Position numbers and translations under genes: made by a program. A DNA stretch of 64,000 bases from NCBI GenBank assembly GCA_951828385.1, contig OX639973.1:1426001-1490000 (forward strand), in the 5' to 3' direction. Below the pieces are notes generated by a model that had not been told where the DNA came from, searched no databases, and saw only the letters and a program-made list of their open reading frames with translations. This DNA is from an uncultured Poribacteria bacterium (GTDB lineage Bacteria > Poribacteria > WGA-4E > WGA-3G). Of the stretch, positions 53,173 through 61,448 are shown one piece after another. Each line of letters starts with the position of its first letter. The stretch's first letter is position 1.

Positions 53173-53284
53173 ATTTGGGTAATTCTATGTTACCCCAAAC
53201 CCGGTAGGTGCGGTTTTGCGGCGTACTCGCCCAAATGCGATCTGCATTCCTAACCGCACCGGGCGTTGGCAAAAATTACCCAAT
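53173..53284. repeat. Three-level nested palindrome carrying the 32-nt double hairpin
   Basis: Outer arms ATTTGGGTAATT (53173-53184) and AATTACCCAAT (53274-53284) enclose CCCGGTAGGTGCGGTTT and CCTAACCGCACCGGGC. In the centre of that lies the 32-nt unit (53217-53248) made of GGCG-TACT-CGCC and AATGC-GATCT-GCATT. It fills most of the gap between the second lipoprotein and the first caspase gene. Confidence 0.8.
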
Positions 53285-53348
53285 TAAATGGTACTATGTC
53301 TAAATAGATGGCAACTTATGTCATCTTATCCTATAAAGGAGATAATAG

Positions 53349-54731
53349 ATGTTTTTAAGAAAGTTTTCTCTTATACCAACGCTGCTGTTTGTCTTCTGTG
53401 GACTCGTTCTGGGTACACCTAATGTGGAAGCACAAACAGTCCATGCACTCGTTGTCGTTATGAATGCAGACGAAACGGTTGGGAGGGGCATGGAAATAAA
53501 CCTTGACAAAATTAATGAATTCTTGGATAAAGAGGTTAAAAGCCAATACCAAGTTCGGAAGACCATCTTCCGCAGTTCAGCCCGTCAAACGACACCGGAT
53601 GCGCTGCTGCAGTGGATTCGAAATCTCAGACCCGCAGCAGATGATGTCGTTTTTTTCTACTACGGCGGGCACGGTGGCATGGTGAGTAAGACAGACCAGC
53701 GTACTTATCTCTATTTGACAGACGGTATATTGTACCGGGATAAAATTGAGGAAGTTATGCGGAAGGTTTCCTGCCGCTTGAAACTCATTATTACGGATTG
53801 CTGCAGCAGCTATCCATCCTCAGATAGCGGCGTAATGAGCCTCACTGATTATGGAACGGTTGTTGGAAGAAACCACATTACTGATCTCTTTGGTAAACAT
53901 GAAGGTTTGTTGCACGTCAATGGTACCACTGAGGGCAGCTACGGGTGGGTTAACCTCAATCGCGGCGGTTACTTTACAACCAGCCTGATGCACTCGATCG
54001 ATCCCCGCACAGATAGCAACAGAGACGGTTTTTTGGAATGGCATGAGGTCTTGCAAGTCGCAGAAGCAGTTACGCAAGAAACCTTTAACAGCCATTATTC
54101 TTCTATTGAGGATAAATACAAGAACGACCCGCAGACAAAACTCCAGACCCCGAAAGTCTATTCCACGCCTATACCGGTGCACTGGGACCGCCGCGACAAC
54201 CCTGACGACAGAGATGTCGCAAGCGGACTTTGGGAACTTGAAAACCGAAGTTCCGATATCCGGCTGGTTCTTAAACCCAGCAGGCAGGATTATCGATTGA
54301 GGGACTATCTGACGATCCGACTAGAAGCAGACAGAGATTGTTATATAACTCTGTTCAATTGGGAAGCAGACGGCACCTTCAAACAACTGTTTCCAAACAA
54401 ATTTGACACCAACAACTTCATCCGAGCCGGTAGCTCCATTGATTTCCCAACGCGCGACTCTGACTTTGACATCAGACTCTCCGGACCGGAAGGCATAGAA
54501 CGCTTAAAACTTGTCGCTGTACGCAGTAAAGCCGTCAGTGATAGAATTAACAGCGTACTCCCAAGGGGAGGAGAGGCCTTTGGCAACGCGAAAGCCGGTG
54601 ATGGAAAAATCAAAAGGATGGCAGATATCGAAGGACGAGTTAGCAAAGAAGGCAAAATCGCAGAAATTCTGCGGGATATAGATGCCAGGGATTGGGCTAT
54701 TGATAATGCCACAATTGACTTGAGACGTTGA
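53349..54731 (+). CDS. Exported caspase-like protease with DUF4384 domain (active dyad present)
   Basis: Signal peptide (MFLRKFSLIPTLLFVFCGLVLG). Caspase fold: VHALVVVMNADETVG, then DDVVFFYYGGHGGM with catalytic His108, and RLKLIITDCCSSYPS with catalytic Cys152. The small-subunit part has GGYFTTSLMHSIDPRTDSNRDGFLEWHEVL, with an EF-hand-like Asp loop. A DUF4384 domain follows (YRLRDYLTIRLEADRDCYITLFNWEADGTFKQLFPNKFD...). Caspase-DUF4384 proteins are known from cyanobacteria and other bacteria. First of five caspase paralogues in this cluster. Start follows GGAGATAATAG. Confidence 0.9.
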   Translation: MFLRKFSLIPTLLFVFCGLVLGTPNVEAQTVHALVVVMNADETVGRGMEINLDKINEFLDKEVKSQYQVRKTIFRSSARQTTPDALLQWIRNLRPAADDVVFFYYGGHGGMVSKTDQRTYLYLTDGILYRDKIEEVMRKVSCRLKLIITDCCSSYPSSDSGVMSLTDYGTVVGRNHITDLFGKHEGLLHVNGTTEGSYGWVNLNRGGYFTTSLMHSIDPRTDSNRDGFLEWHEVLQVAEAVTQETFNSHYSSIEDKYKNDPQTKLQTPKVYSTPIPVHWDRRDNPDDRDVASGLWELENRSSDIRLVLKPSRQDYRLRDYLTIRLEADRDCYITLFNWEADGTFKQLFPNKFDTNNFIRAGSSIDFPTRDSDFDIRLSGPEGIERLKLVAVRSKAVSDRINSVLPRGGEAFGNAKAGDGKIKRMADIEGRVSKEGKIAEILRDIDARDWAIDNATIDLRR

Positions 54732-54748
54732 GATGCACAACCACAACG

Positions 54749-54804
54749 GATGAAGGAGAGCTGCTTTTGATACCGGCGCACTGGTGTCAAAAGCAGCTTC
54801 ATCC
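54749..54804 (+). repeat. Long hairpin between the first two caspase genes
   Basis: GGATGAAG..AGCTGCTTTTGATACC pairs with GGTGTCAAAAGCAGCTTCATCC around an 8-nt loop, over 20 base pairs with few mismatches. There is no T-run, so it is more likely an mRNA processing or stability element than a terminator. Confidence 0.7.
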
Positions 54805-54833
54805 CAACGCTCGTTAGAAAAGGAGCTATAGAT

Positions 54834-56183
54834 ATGAATTATGCACACAGACAACCTATGCGCAAAACATGTTCCAGGCTCACGGCTGTATTTGTCGGCA
54901 CATTGTTCTGCCTGACCTTTATGACTTCAACGAGATACGCAAACGCAGAAACCCTGCACGCGCTCCTCGTGATTATGGATACGAGTCCGCTTCTCGGCAC
55001 GACGATGCAAGCCAATGAGGCGAATATTACACATCTCCTACGTATCATAGAGCGAGAAAGCGGCATGCAGGTACGGAAGAAGCGTCTCCGAGAATCACGG
55101 CATGAAGCCCGAATCGCTAACATTCGCGACTGGCTCAACACAATACAACTCCACGAGGATGATGTGCTCTTTCTCTATTTCAGCAGCACTGGAAAAGCCC
55201 TCGGTACACAACCTACTGAAGAGTATCTCGCTTTACAAGATGGACTCCTCTATCAGTCCGATTTGCGAAGAGATATGCAACACACCCCCACTTGTCGACT
55301 GAAACTCCTTGTGACAGATCGGTGTGATGACATCGTGGAAATCCCGGAAGACCTGCACCCGCATGCCCCAGCGGACACCGTCAAAATTGATGCCCTCTTT
55401 CGTAAACATCAAGGCTTTCTACATCTCACGAGTGCAACAGGCAACGAATTCGGATGGGCTGATGCCCGGGAAGGCGGACTCCTCACGTACGCCCTCCTCC
55501 ATACAATCGACGCAGACGCAGACGTTCACCCCAACACTTGGAAATACCTCTTTAAAGACATTCAGAAAACAACTGACGAACTGTTTCAACGCGCATATCC
55601 GAACTTATCCGTTTACACAAAGGAACGCATCAAAGAAAGCGGAATTAAACACCAAACCCCTAAAGCTTACGCACTGCCGACACACATTGAGAGTGACGCT
55701 CCAAGGGGAACGGAAACGCTCTGGGCCTTCACGAATCCAGACGCTCCCTTCAGCCTTCGGGTAGGACCGAATAAAAAGGAATATCAGCGTTATGAGTACA
55801 TCACCTTCGGTATCGAACTCAAACAAGATGCCTACGTCGTCATACTGAATTGGGCTGCTGATGGTCAGTTTAAATGTCTCTTGCCCAATACGAAGCAGGA
55901 GGATAATTGGATGCCAGCCGGGCAGCACCTGATCCCCAATCGGGACTCCACTTTTGATATCAAACTTAAAAGGGCCGGTACTGAAAAATTTAAAATCCTC
56001 GCACTTCGCGTCCGTGAAGATAGCTCCGCTATTGCGCGCCTCTTCCCACCTAACGACGAAGGCGTGTCAGGGCAACGGCGAACAGCCCTAGAAGGCGACA
56101 TCTTACGGATTCTTCAAAATATGTCTACACAGGATTGGGGCGAATCCAGTTTTGCCATCCAAGTCCACGAGGCAGAACGCTAA
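54834..56183 (+). CDS. Caspase-like protein lacking the catalytic His, with DUF4384 domain (predicted pseudocaspase)
   Basis: Colinear with the preceding gene: signal peptide, ETLHALLVIMDTSP start strand, DUF4384 C-terminus (YQRYEYITFGIELKQDAYVVILNWAADGQFKCLLPN). Where the paralogue has YYGGHGG this protein has LYFSSTG, so the His is replaced by Thr119, while Cys164 remains in LVTDRCDD. It should therefore be inactive or act as a regulatory partner. The protein is too intact (no stops, conserved frame) for simple decay. Confidence 0.87.
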   Translation: MNYAHRQPMRKTCSRLTAVFVGTLFCLTFMTSTRYANAETLHALLVIMDTSPLLGTTMQANEANITHLLRIIERESGMQVRKKRLRESRHEARIANIRDWLNTIQLHEDDVLFLYFSSTGKALGTQPTEEYLALQDGLLYQSDLRRDMQHTPTCRLKLLVTDRCDDIVEIPEDLHPHAPADTVKIDALFRKHQGFLHLTSATGNEFGWADAREGGLLTYALLHTIDADADVHPNTWKYLFKDIQKTTDELFQRAYPNLSVYTKERIKESGIKHQTPKAYALPTHIESDAPRGTETLWAFTNPDAPFSLRVGPNKKEYQRYEYITFGIELKQDAYVVILNWAADGQFKCLLPNTKQEDNWMPAGQHLIPNRDSTFDIKLKRAGTEKFKILALRVREDSSAIARLFPPNDEGVSGQRRTALEGDILRILQNMSTQDWGESSFAIQVHEAER

Positions 56184-56279
56184 ACAACTACCAATAACGG
56201 AGATACACCGCACCAGCTGGACTAATGGCTTGCAAGGACGTGATCCTTCATGAAATGCACCTCTCAGGAGATAAACTTT

Positions 56280-57914
56280 ATGAGAACTAAACACCCGTTA
56301 TATCTGACGCTACTCCTCTGTAGCCTCCTCTTAGCATACACGAGCACCGCAGACGCACAAAAAGTGCACGCCTGCCTCATTTTGCTCGGAAATGATCCCG
56401 ATCAGAACTTCATAACTTCTGTAAGGATAAATGAAGATGCCATGATCGGGTTGATGGAAATCGTCTCACGCAACGCTGATGTCCACATGACGCTGATGAA
56501 GTCTGAACCGGGACGTAGAGGCGAAGTGAGAAACACGCACCTCGTGAACACTGAGACAAGGGCTGAGGACTTCCCAAAACAACTCGGCATTATCAAACCC
56601 GCCCAAGTCACCGAATGGATTCGGAATCTGAAAGTCGGTGCCTCGGATACCGTCTTCGTCTATTTCAACGGGCACGGCAAGATGGATAGATACGGCACGC
56701 ATCAACTCCATTTTGACAAAACCAAGCGGCTTGCGCGGGATGTCCTTCTGGAAGCGTTACAGGAGAAGCCGTGCCGCCTGAAACTGCTCATCACCGATAC
56801 CTGTAGCGAAGTCACACGCGGCACACACCCTGCAGGCGGAGCTTACCTCGCACAGTATGGGGACACGGAAGCCAAACCGCAATTCTATGCCCGGAACCTC
56901 TTCCTTGAACATACCGGTATCCTTGACATTACGGCGACTTCGCCTGAAATCCGCACGGCGAGCGACACGGATAAGGCATTCGGAGATGCGGAAGTCGGTG
57001 GGTTTTTCACCTATGCGCTGACGAACGCACTCGTGCCTACCGCGGATACCAACAGCGACGACTTTCTTTCGTGGGAGGAGGCGTTCGCTGAAACCGAAGC
57101 GGGGACGAAACGGCTCTGTGAGAAGCAGCCGCTGTTGAAAGCGCAAAACATCATCCAGAAGCCTGTTTACCATGGAGATTTGCCAATACGTGCGGAACTC
57201 GCTACAGATACTTTTGCGGATATGGTGCTAATCCCCGCAGGCGAGTTTCAGATGGGCAGCAACGATGGTGATCCCGATGAACACCCGGTGCATACGGTTT
57301 ATGTGGATGCGTTCTATATGGATAAGTATGAGGTGACGGTGGGTCAGTATAAGGCGTTTGTTCAGTCCACTGGGCATCGTTCACCGGATTGGAATCGGGT
57401 TGCCAAATATTCTCCCACGCCTCAACACCCGATGATTAATGTAAGTTGGTATGATGCGATGGCGTATGCGAAATGGGCGGGCAAGCGGCTCCCGACGGAG
57501 GCGGAATGGGAAAAAGCTGCGCGTGGCGGTTTAGTCGGTAAAGCGTATCCAAACGGGAATACGCTAACGGCACGAGATGCTAACTATAACGATAATGTTG
57601 GTGGTCCCACGCCTGTGGGCAGTTATGGTGCGAACGGGTATGGTTTATACGATATGATGGGGAATGTGTCGGAATGGTGTCTGGATGCGTACAATAGAGA
57701 TTTTTATCAGGAATCATCGGCGCGGAATCCCATCTCTGGTGGAAGCATTACTTCTATAACAGATAACTATACACAAATTAAGTCTTCCCGCGTGCTGCGC
57801 GGCGGCTCCTGGGTCGGTAGTGCTCCGTACGTGCGGGCCGCCTCCCGCCACAACCATTCGCCAACGCTTACGAGCGTCACCTACGGTTTTCGTTGTGCGA
57901 GGGCTGTTAAGTAG
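56280..57914 (+). CDS. Exported caspase fused to FGE/C-type-lectin-like domain, copy 1
   Basis: Start at ATG 56280 (CAGGAGATAAACTTT upstream). Signal peptide, caspase core with His132 (FVYFNGHGKMDRYG) and Cys175 (LLITDTCSEVTRG), then from ~312 an FGE-sulfatase fold (ADMVLIPAGEFQMGSNDGDPDEHPVHTVYVDAFYMDKYEVTVGQYKAF ... GKRLPTEAEWEKAARGG ... NGYGLYDMMGNVSEWCLDAY). The active-site cysteines of true formylglycine-generating enzyme are missing in RVLRGGSWVGSAPYVRAASR, so it is a binding scaffold. The C-terminal ~35 codons are hypervariable relative to the paralogue at 61449. Confidence 0.9.
   Translation: MRTKHPLYLTLLLCSLLLAYTSTADAQKVHACLILLGNDPDQNFITSVRINEDAMIGLMEIVSRNADVHMTLMKSEPGRRGEVRNTHLVNTETRAEDFPKQLGIIKPAQVTEWIRNLKVGASDTVFVYFNGHGKMDRYGTHQLHFDKTKRLARDVLLEALQEKPCRLKLLITDTCSEVTRGTHPAGGAYLAQYGDTEAKPQFYARNLFLEHTGILDITATSPEIRTASDTDKAFGDAEVGGFFTYALTNALVPTADTNSDDFLSWEEAFAETEAGTKRLCEKQPLLKAQNIIQKPVYHGDLPIRAELATDTFADMVLIPAGEFQMGSNDGDPDEHPVHTVYVDAFYMDKYEVTVGQYKAFVQSTGHRSPDWNRVAKYSPTPQHPMINVSWYDAMAYAKWAGKRLPTEAEWEKAARGGLVGKAYPNGNTLTARDANYNDNVGGPTPVGSYGANGYGLYDMMGNVSEWCLDAYNRDFYQESSARNPISGGSITSITDNYTQIKSSRVLRGGSWVGSAPYVRAASRHNHSPTLTSVTYGFRCARAVK
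57783..57884 (+). other. Candidate DGR variable region, copy 1
   Basis: C-terminal codons of the FGE domain, aligned to 62991-63095. Differences are concentrated at codon positions 1 and 2, and both copies are followed by the same GGTTTTCGTTGTGCGAGG stretch (57885-57902). No template repeat or reverse transcriptase is in the window. Confidence 0.6.
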
Positions 57915-57948
57915 ATACTTAACTCTTAAATACTTAACTCCTTGTTCG

Positions 57949-57967
57949 CCACCTGCGTAGCAGGTGG
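57949..57967 (+). repeat. Hairpin CCACCTGC-GTA-GCAGGTGG downstream of copy 1
   Basis: A perfect 8-bp stem 35 bp after the stop codon. The same stem follows the paralogue at 63153-63173. DGR targets often carry a hairpin after the variable region, but it could also be an ordinary interspersed palindrome. Confidence 0.7.
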
Positions 57968-58189
57968 GGCGCGCTCCAAAATTGCGTAACCCTTATCCTA
58001 ACATAATTTTTATGGTCAATGCCTTCGCCACTTATCTGCATTTGCGTTGAATGGATATGTCCAAAATAGAACCGATGTGTCTGTGATGTTTGATGAGGCA
58101 GGGAACCGATCCTACGAAAGCAGGCATCTAATTTACCCAAATGCTATGTAGCAAGTAAACAGACGTAAATCGTAATAGGAGGTTGCAAA

Positions 58190-59308
58190 ATGACTGAAAA
58201 ACAGAAAACTGTTCTATCAGTTCTATCAATTGATGGAGGTGGGATCCGCGGTATTATCCCAGCAATGATTTTGGCCGAAATCGAAGGGCGAACCCTCCGA
58301 GAAATTCGGCGATTGATAGACGGAAATGGAACGGCAGAGAATAGAAGACCCAAACTTCATAACGCGATTTCCAAGATCGTTAAGACTGAAAATGGTAAGG
58401 ATTTCATTCCTGTTTCTAAACTATTCAATTTGGTTGCCGGGGCCTCAACCGGAGGTATCCTTGCCTTGGCACTTACTGTGCCAGATCCACAGGATAAAAA
58501 GCAGCCCAAGTACACTGCGGCGAAGCTGGCTAACTTATATGAAGCAGATGGGAAAAAAATCTTCCGCCGCTTACCTGGAATAAGTTCAATAGCAAGGTTC
58601 TTGAAAGTAAAGTACTCGTCAAAGGGAATTAAGTGTGTTTTAAATGGACGCTTTAGAGAAACCAGACTCAGCGAGGCTCTGATCCCTGTGCTAATTCCGA
58701 GTTATGAAATGATACAACAGCGCGCATGGTTCTTCAGAAGCACACGCGCGGCAGCAGACGAAACGCAGAGCACTTGTGATTTCCTGATGAAAGATGTCGC
58801 CCTAGCAACTTCCGCTGCACCAACCTATTTTAGCCGACACCAAATGGATGCCACAGACGATGAGAAACGGACATACAAAGCGGAATTTATTGATGGCGGT
58901 ATCTACGCGAATCACCCTGCAATGTGTGCTTTTGTTGAAGCCAGAGACATGACAGGTAAGGATATTTTGCTCGTTTCGTTAGGGACCGGAGAGCGTTCTT
59001 CTTTTCCAAAAGGGGGACCAAGATCCGGATTTATCTTTTGGGCAAGACGAATTTTCAACGTGATTTTCGATGGAGCCAGTGATACAGTGAGGTATCAATT
59101 AGAGCGGTTTATAACTGATTGTAGAAGGTTTTATCGATTTCAGCCTGTACTAACCGGCAAGAATATAGAACTCGACGATGTAGGAGCTATGACGGAACTA
59201 AAAGAGGTCGCTAAAGAATTTATTAAACAGGAAGATAGTAGGTTGGAAGAATTGTGCTGTTGCCTAGCTAAACGGTTCTTGAATCAATTGGAGGATGAAA
59301 ATTCCTAA
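58190..59308 (+). CDS. Patatin-like phospholipase
   Basis: 372 residues with the Ser-Asp dyad of patatins: oxyanion loop SIDGGGIRGIIPAMIL (DGGGIRG), nucleophile GASTGG (Ser86), and DGG at FIDGGIYANHPA (Asp235). It hydrolyses acyl esters of membrane phospholipids in related proteins and serves as effector in several defence systems. There is no signal peptide, unlike its neighbours, so it acts inside the cell or on the inner membrane. Start follows AGGAGGTTGCAAA. It sits between two exported caspase genes, hinting that the cluster acts on the membrane as well. Confidence 0.9.
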   Translation: MTEKQKTVLSVLSIDGGGIRGIIPAMILAEIEGRTLREIRRLIDGNGTAENRRPKLHNAISKIVKTENGKDFIPVSKLFNLVAGASTGGILALALTVPDPQDKKQPKYTAAKLANLYEADGKKIFRRLPGISSIARFLKVKYSSKGIKCVLNGRFRETRLSEALIPVLIPSYEMIQQRAWFFRSTRAAADETQSTCDFLMKDVALATSAAPTYFSRHQMDATDDEKRTYKAEFIDGGIYANHPAMCAFVEARDMTGKDILLVSLGTGERSSFPKGGPRSGFIFWARRIFNVIFDGASDTVRYQLERFITDCRRFYRFQPVLTGKNIELDDVGAMTELKEVAKEFIKQEDSRLEELCCCLAKRFLNQLEDENS

Positions 59309-59385
59309 GTGCCGAAAACCCCTATGCCGAGGGAACAGCACCGTAGTATGGTTAAAACGTTGAAAAAACAATACGGAGGAAAACA

Positions 59386-61380
59386 ATGCAAAGCACAATT
59401 CGCAGTATTTTTATCACGACGCTACTTTTCTGCTTGAACACTTTCATGACCCCTGTGGCATTTGCAGCGGGGATAGACGTAGTAGTAGATGGAGTAAGCT
59501 TTTCAATCGCAGAGAGAGAAGGTTTTCTTCGGACGAGTCCCATACAACCCGACATTATCCTCAATGCAGGGGAATTAGGGTACTACCGTTTCACGGACGA
59601 TCAGAACCGACTCACGGCAGCGGATCTCATCAAAATTCGCCCCGAACTCCGTGATTTAATTCATGCGCTGCGTCAAGAACGGGGCAACGGTTTTCAAATC
59701 ATTGATGGACTCCGCACGCCGCAACACAATATCTATCGCTGGGCAGCGTGGTTGAACGAACACCCCAGACAACTCAAAATGCTAAACGCACGCGGATACC
59801 AGAGCTGGGCGGAATGGATCGCCGCCTCACAGACCATCCCCGGCAGCGTCTCTCTACAGAGCAAACACCAGACAGGAGACGCGGCGGAGGTTACGTGGGA
59901 GGGTCTCAACACCACTACGGAGAGACACCGTGACATGATCGCAGACTACATCACCGAACTCGGCGGGAAGTCTGAAGGCACCCCCCTCTTCAAAACCATC
60001 GCAGTGGAAAACGATGGGAAACCTGCGTTCCGTATCGTTTATCAACCCAGTGAAGCACCACCGCTGCCAGCCCTTGACCAAATCGGTACTCGATTCACCG
60101 CACCTTATCTGGATGTAAACGCTGTTTCTCAAAAGCCAGACGAAGGAACGCCAACTATCCATGCACTCCTCTTCTCTGATCCCAGAGACATGCCTATAAC
60201 AAAGAATATAGATGAGATGGCAGGGTTCCTCCTGGACCTTAAAGAATCTCTCAAGTGCACCCTCAATCTGGACGTTTGGGCTGCCGATGCGGCACCTATA
60301 GACAGCAAACGGCTTTTGGCGTGGATTGACACCCTTCAGACCCAGGATGACGACATCGTTTTTGTTTATTACACAGGGCACGGCGGCGCGGATCCCGAAA
60401 CACGCGAGCTTTATCTGACGCTTAGTGGCGACACCCACTTGCCACGAAAACAAGTCGCGGAGGCACTCAAGGCACTTCCCTGCCGCCTAAAAATCCTGCT
60501 AACAGACAGCGGATCCTTCGGCCCGATGGTAACAGAGACACCTGAGGACACCTCCAGTGATGCAATCCATCACAGAGGGACAACCCCTACACCGTCCTTG
60601 TGGCCTGCTACATTTCGACACCTGTTTTTACAACATGAGGGGTTTTTGAACCTCACTGCTGCGACTGAAGGAGAACATGCCTACGCTATCGAAGAGGCGG
60701 CGTTTTATGAGGGGTTTTTGAGCCTCACTGCTGCGACTGAAGGAGAACATGCCTACGCTATCGAAGAGGCGGCGTTTTTTACGACCGCGTTCCTTTCTGC
60801 GATCCGCGGCTACGCAGATGAAAATGCGGATGGATTTGTGTCTTGGGAAGAAGTCTTTCACGTCACCCGTAGTGGAACAATATCAACAGGCACGGCATTT
60901 TTAGAAGACAAAACCCAGCGTCCTAAGTACTACGGCGAACTTCCGAAACGCACGACACCAAATACCAAAAAATCCGCACCGCTTTTTGATTCCGAACACA
61001 TCGTCTATATAAAAGGTGGTGCCGAAGGTGAGACCAGCAGCTACGCCTACCTCGCCCAATTAATAGACCCATCGGCAGAACCTGCCGAAACTGTAGCGGT
61101 TTATATCTTCAACGAAGAACTTCGCAAAAAACTTGGCGACACAATCCCCGCTGCCTTCATACTCGCTGAACGCACGATGCCAAAGGACGGATGGGGAACA
61201 AGCCAAGTTATGCTCAGCTTCTATAGAAACGATGCCTGGATACATACCCTGGAAGCCACTGTTTTTGAAGACTACTACCTACTCCCAGAACGTCTTAAAA
61301 ATGAACCCCTTCAAGGACCACGCAAAGTTGGACTCGGCGAGGTCCGAGTCACAATACCGGTGACATACGAACATGACTAA
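59386..61380 (+). CDS. Exported M15-like, caspase-like (Cys lost) and GWGTRK-domain fusion
   Basis: Signal peptide, then an M15/murein-peptidase-like domain (GNGFQIIDGLRTPQHN ... SLQSKHQTGDAAEVTW, ~100-220), in which the usual SxHxxGxAxD ends in Glu. A caspase core follows: His332 is kept (IVFVYYTGHGGADP), but the Cys site reads LLTDSGSFGP, so Gly376 stands where Cys is expected. A tandem 24-residue duplication lies at ~418-465. The C-terminus is the GWGTRK domain of the two lipoproteins (YAYLAQLIDPSAEPAETVAVYIFNEE ... PKDGWGTSQVMLSFYRNDAWIHTLEATVFEDYYLL). Predicted pseudocaspase that also links the caspase and lipoprotein parts of the cluster. Confidence 0.86.
   Translation: MQSTIRSIFITTLLFCLNTFMTPVAFAAGIDVVVDGVSFSIAEREGFLRTSPIQPDIILNAGELGYYRFTDDQNRLTAADLIKIRPELRDLIHALRQERGNGFQIIDGLRTPQHNIYRWAAWLNEHPRQLKMLNARGYQSWAEWIAASQTIPGSVSLQSKHQTGDAAEVTWEGLNTTTERHRDMIADYITELGGKSEGTPLFKTIAVENDGKPAFRIVYQPSEAPPLPALDQIGTRFTAPYLDVNAVSQKPDEGTPTIHALLFSDPRDMPITKNIDEMAGFLLDLKESLKCTLNLDVWAADAAPIDSKRLLAWIDTLQTQDDDIVFVYYTGHGGADPETRELYLTLSGDTHLPRKQVAEALKALPCRLKILLTDSGSFGPMVTETPEDTSSDAIHHRGTTPTPSLWPATFRHLFLQHEGFLNLTAATEGEHAYAIEEAAFYEGFLSLTAATEGEHAYAIEEAAFFTTAFLSAIRGYADENADGFVSWEEVFHVTRSGTISTGTAFLEDKTQRPKYYGELPKRTTPNTKKSAPLFDSEHIVYIKGGAEGETSSYAYLAQLIDPSAEPAETVAVYIFNEELRKKLGDTIPAAFILAERTMPKDGWGTSQVMLSFYRNDAWIHTLEATVFEDYYLLPERLKNEPLQGPRKVGLGEVRVTIPVTYEHD
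60637..60780 (+). repeat. Tandem 72-bp duplication inside the caspase fusion
   Basis: Two adjacent 72-bp units (60637-60708 and 60709-60780) encode EGFLNLTAATEGEHAYAIEEAAFY and EGFLSL...AAFF. I count two differing bases, so it is recent. Confidence 0.93.
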
Positions 61381-61448
61381 GACCTGTTGGCACCTGGTCA
61401 TCGAGGCTATGGTGCCTCGTGAAACGCACCTCTCAGGAGATAAACTTT

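Noticed and set aside
57783-57902. Possible true formylglycine-generating enzyme activity for the caspase fusions
   Set aside because: The cysteine pair required in FGE is missing in both paralogues (RGGSWVGSAPY and RGGAWYDNATH), so only the fold is supported.
57949-57967. Rho-independent terminator after the first caspase-FGE gene
   Set aside because: The stem is strong but no T-run follows. The same holds for 63153-63173 and 54749-54804.
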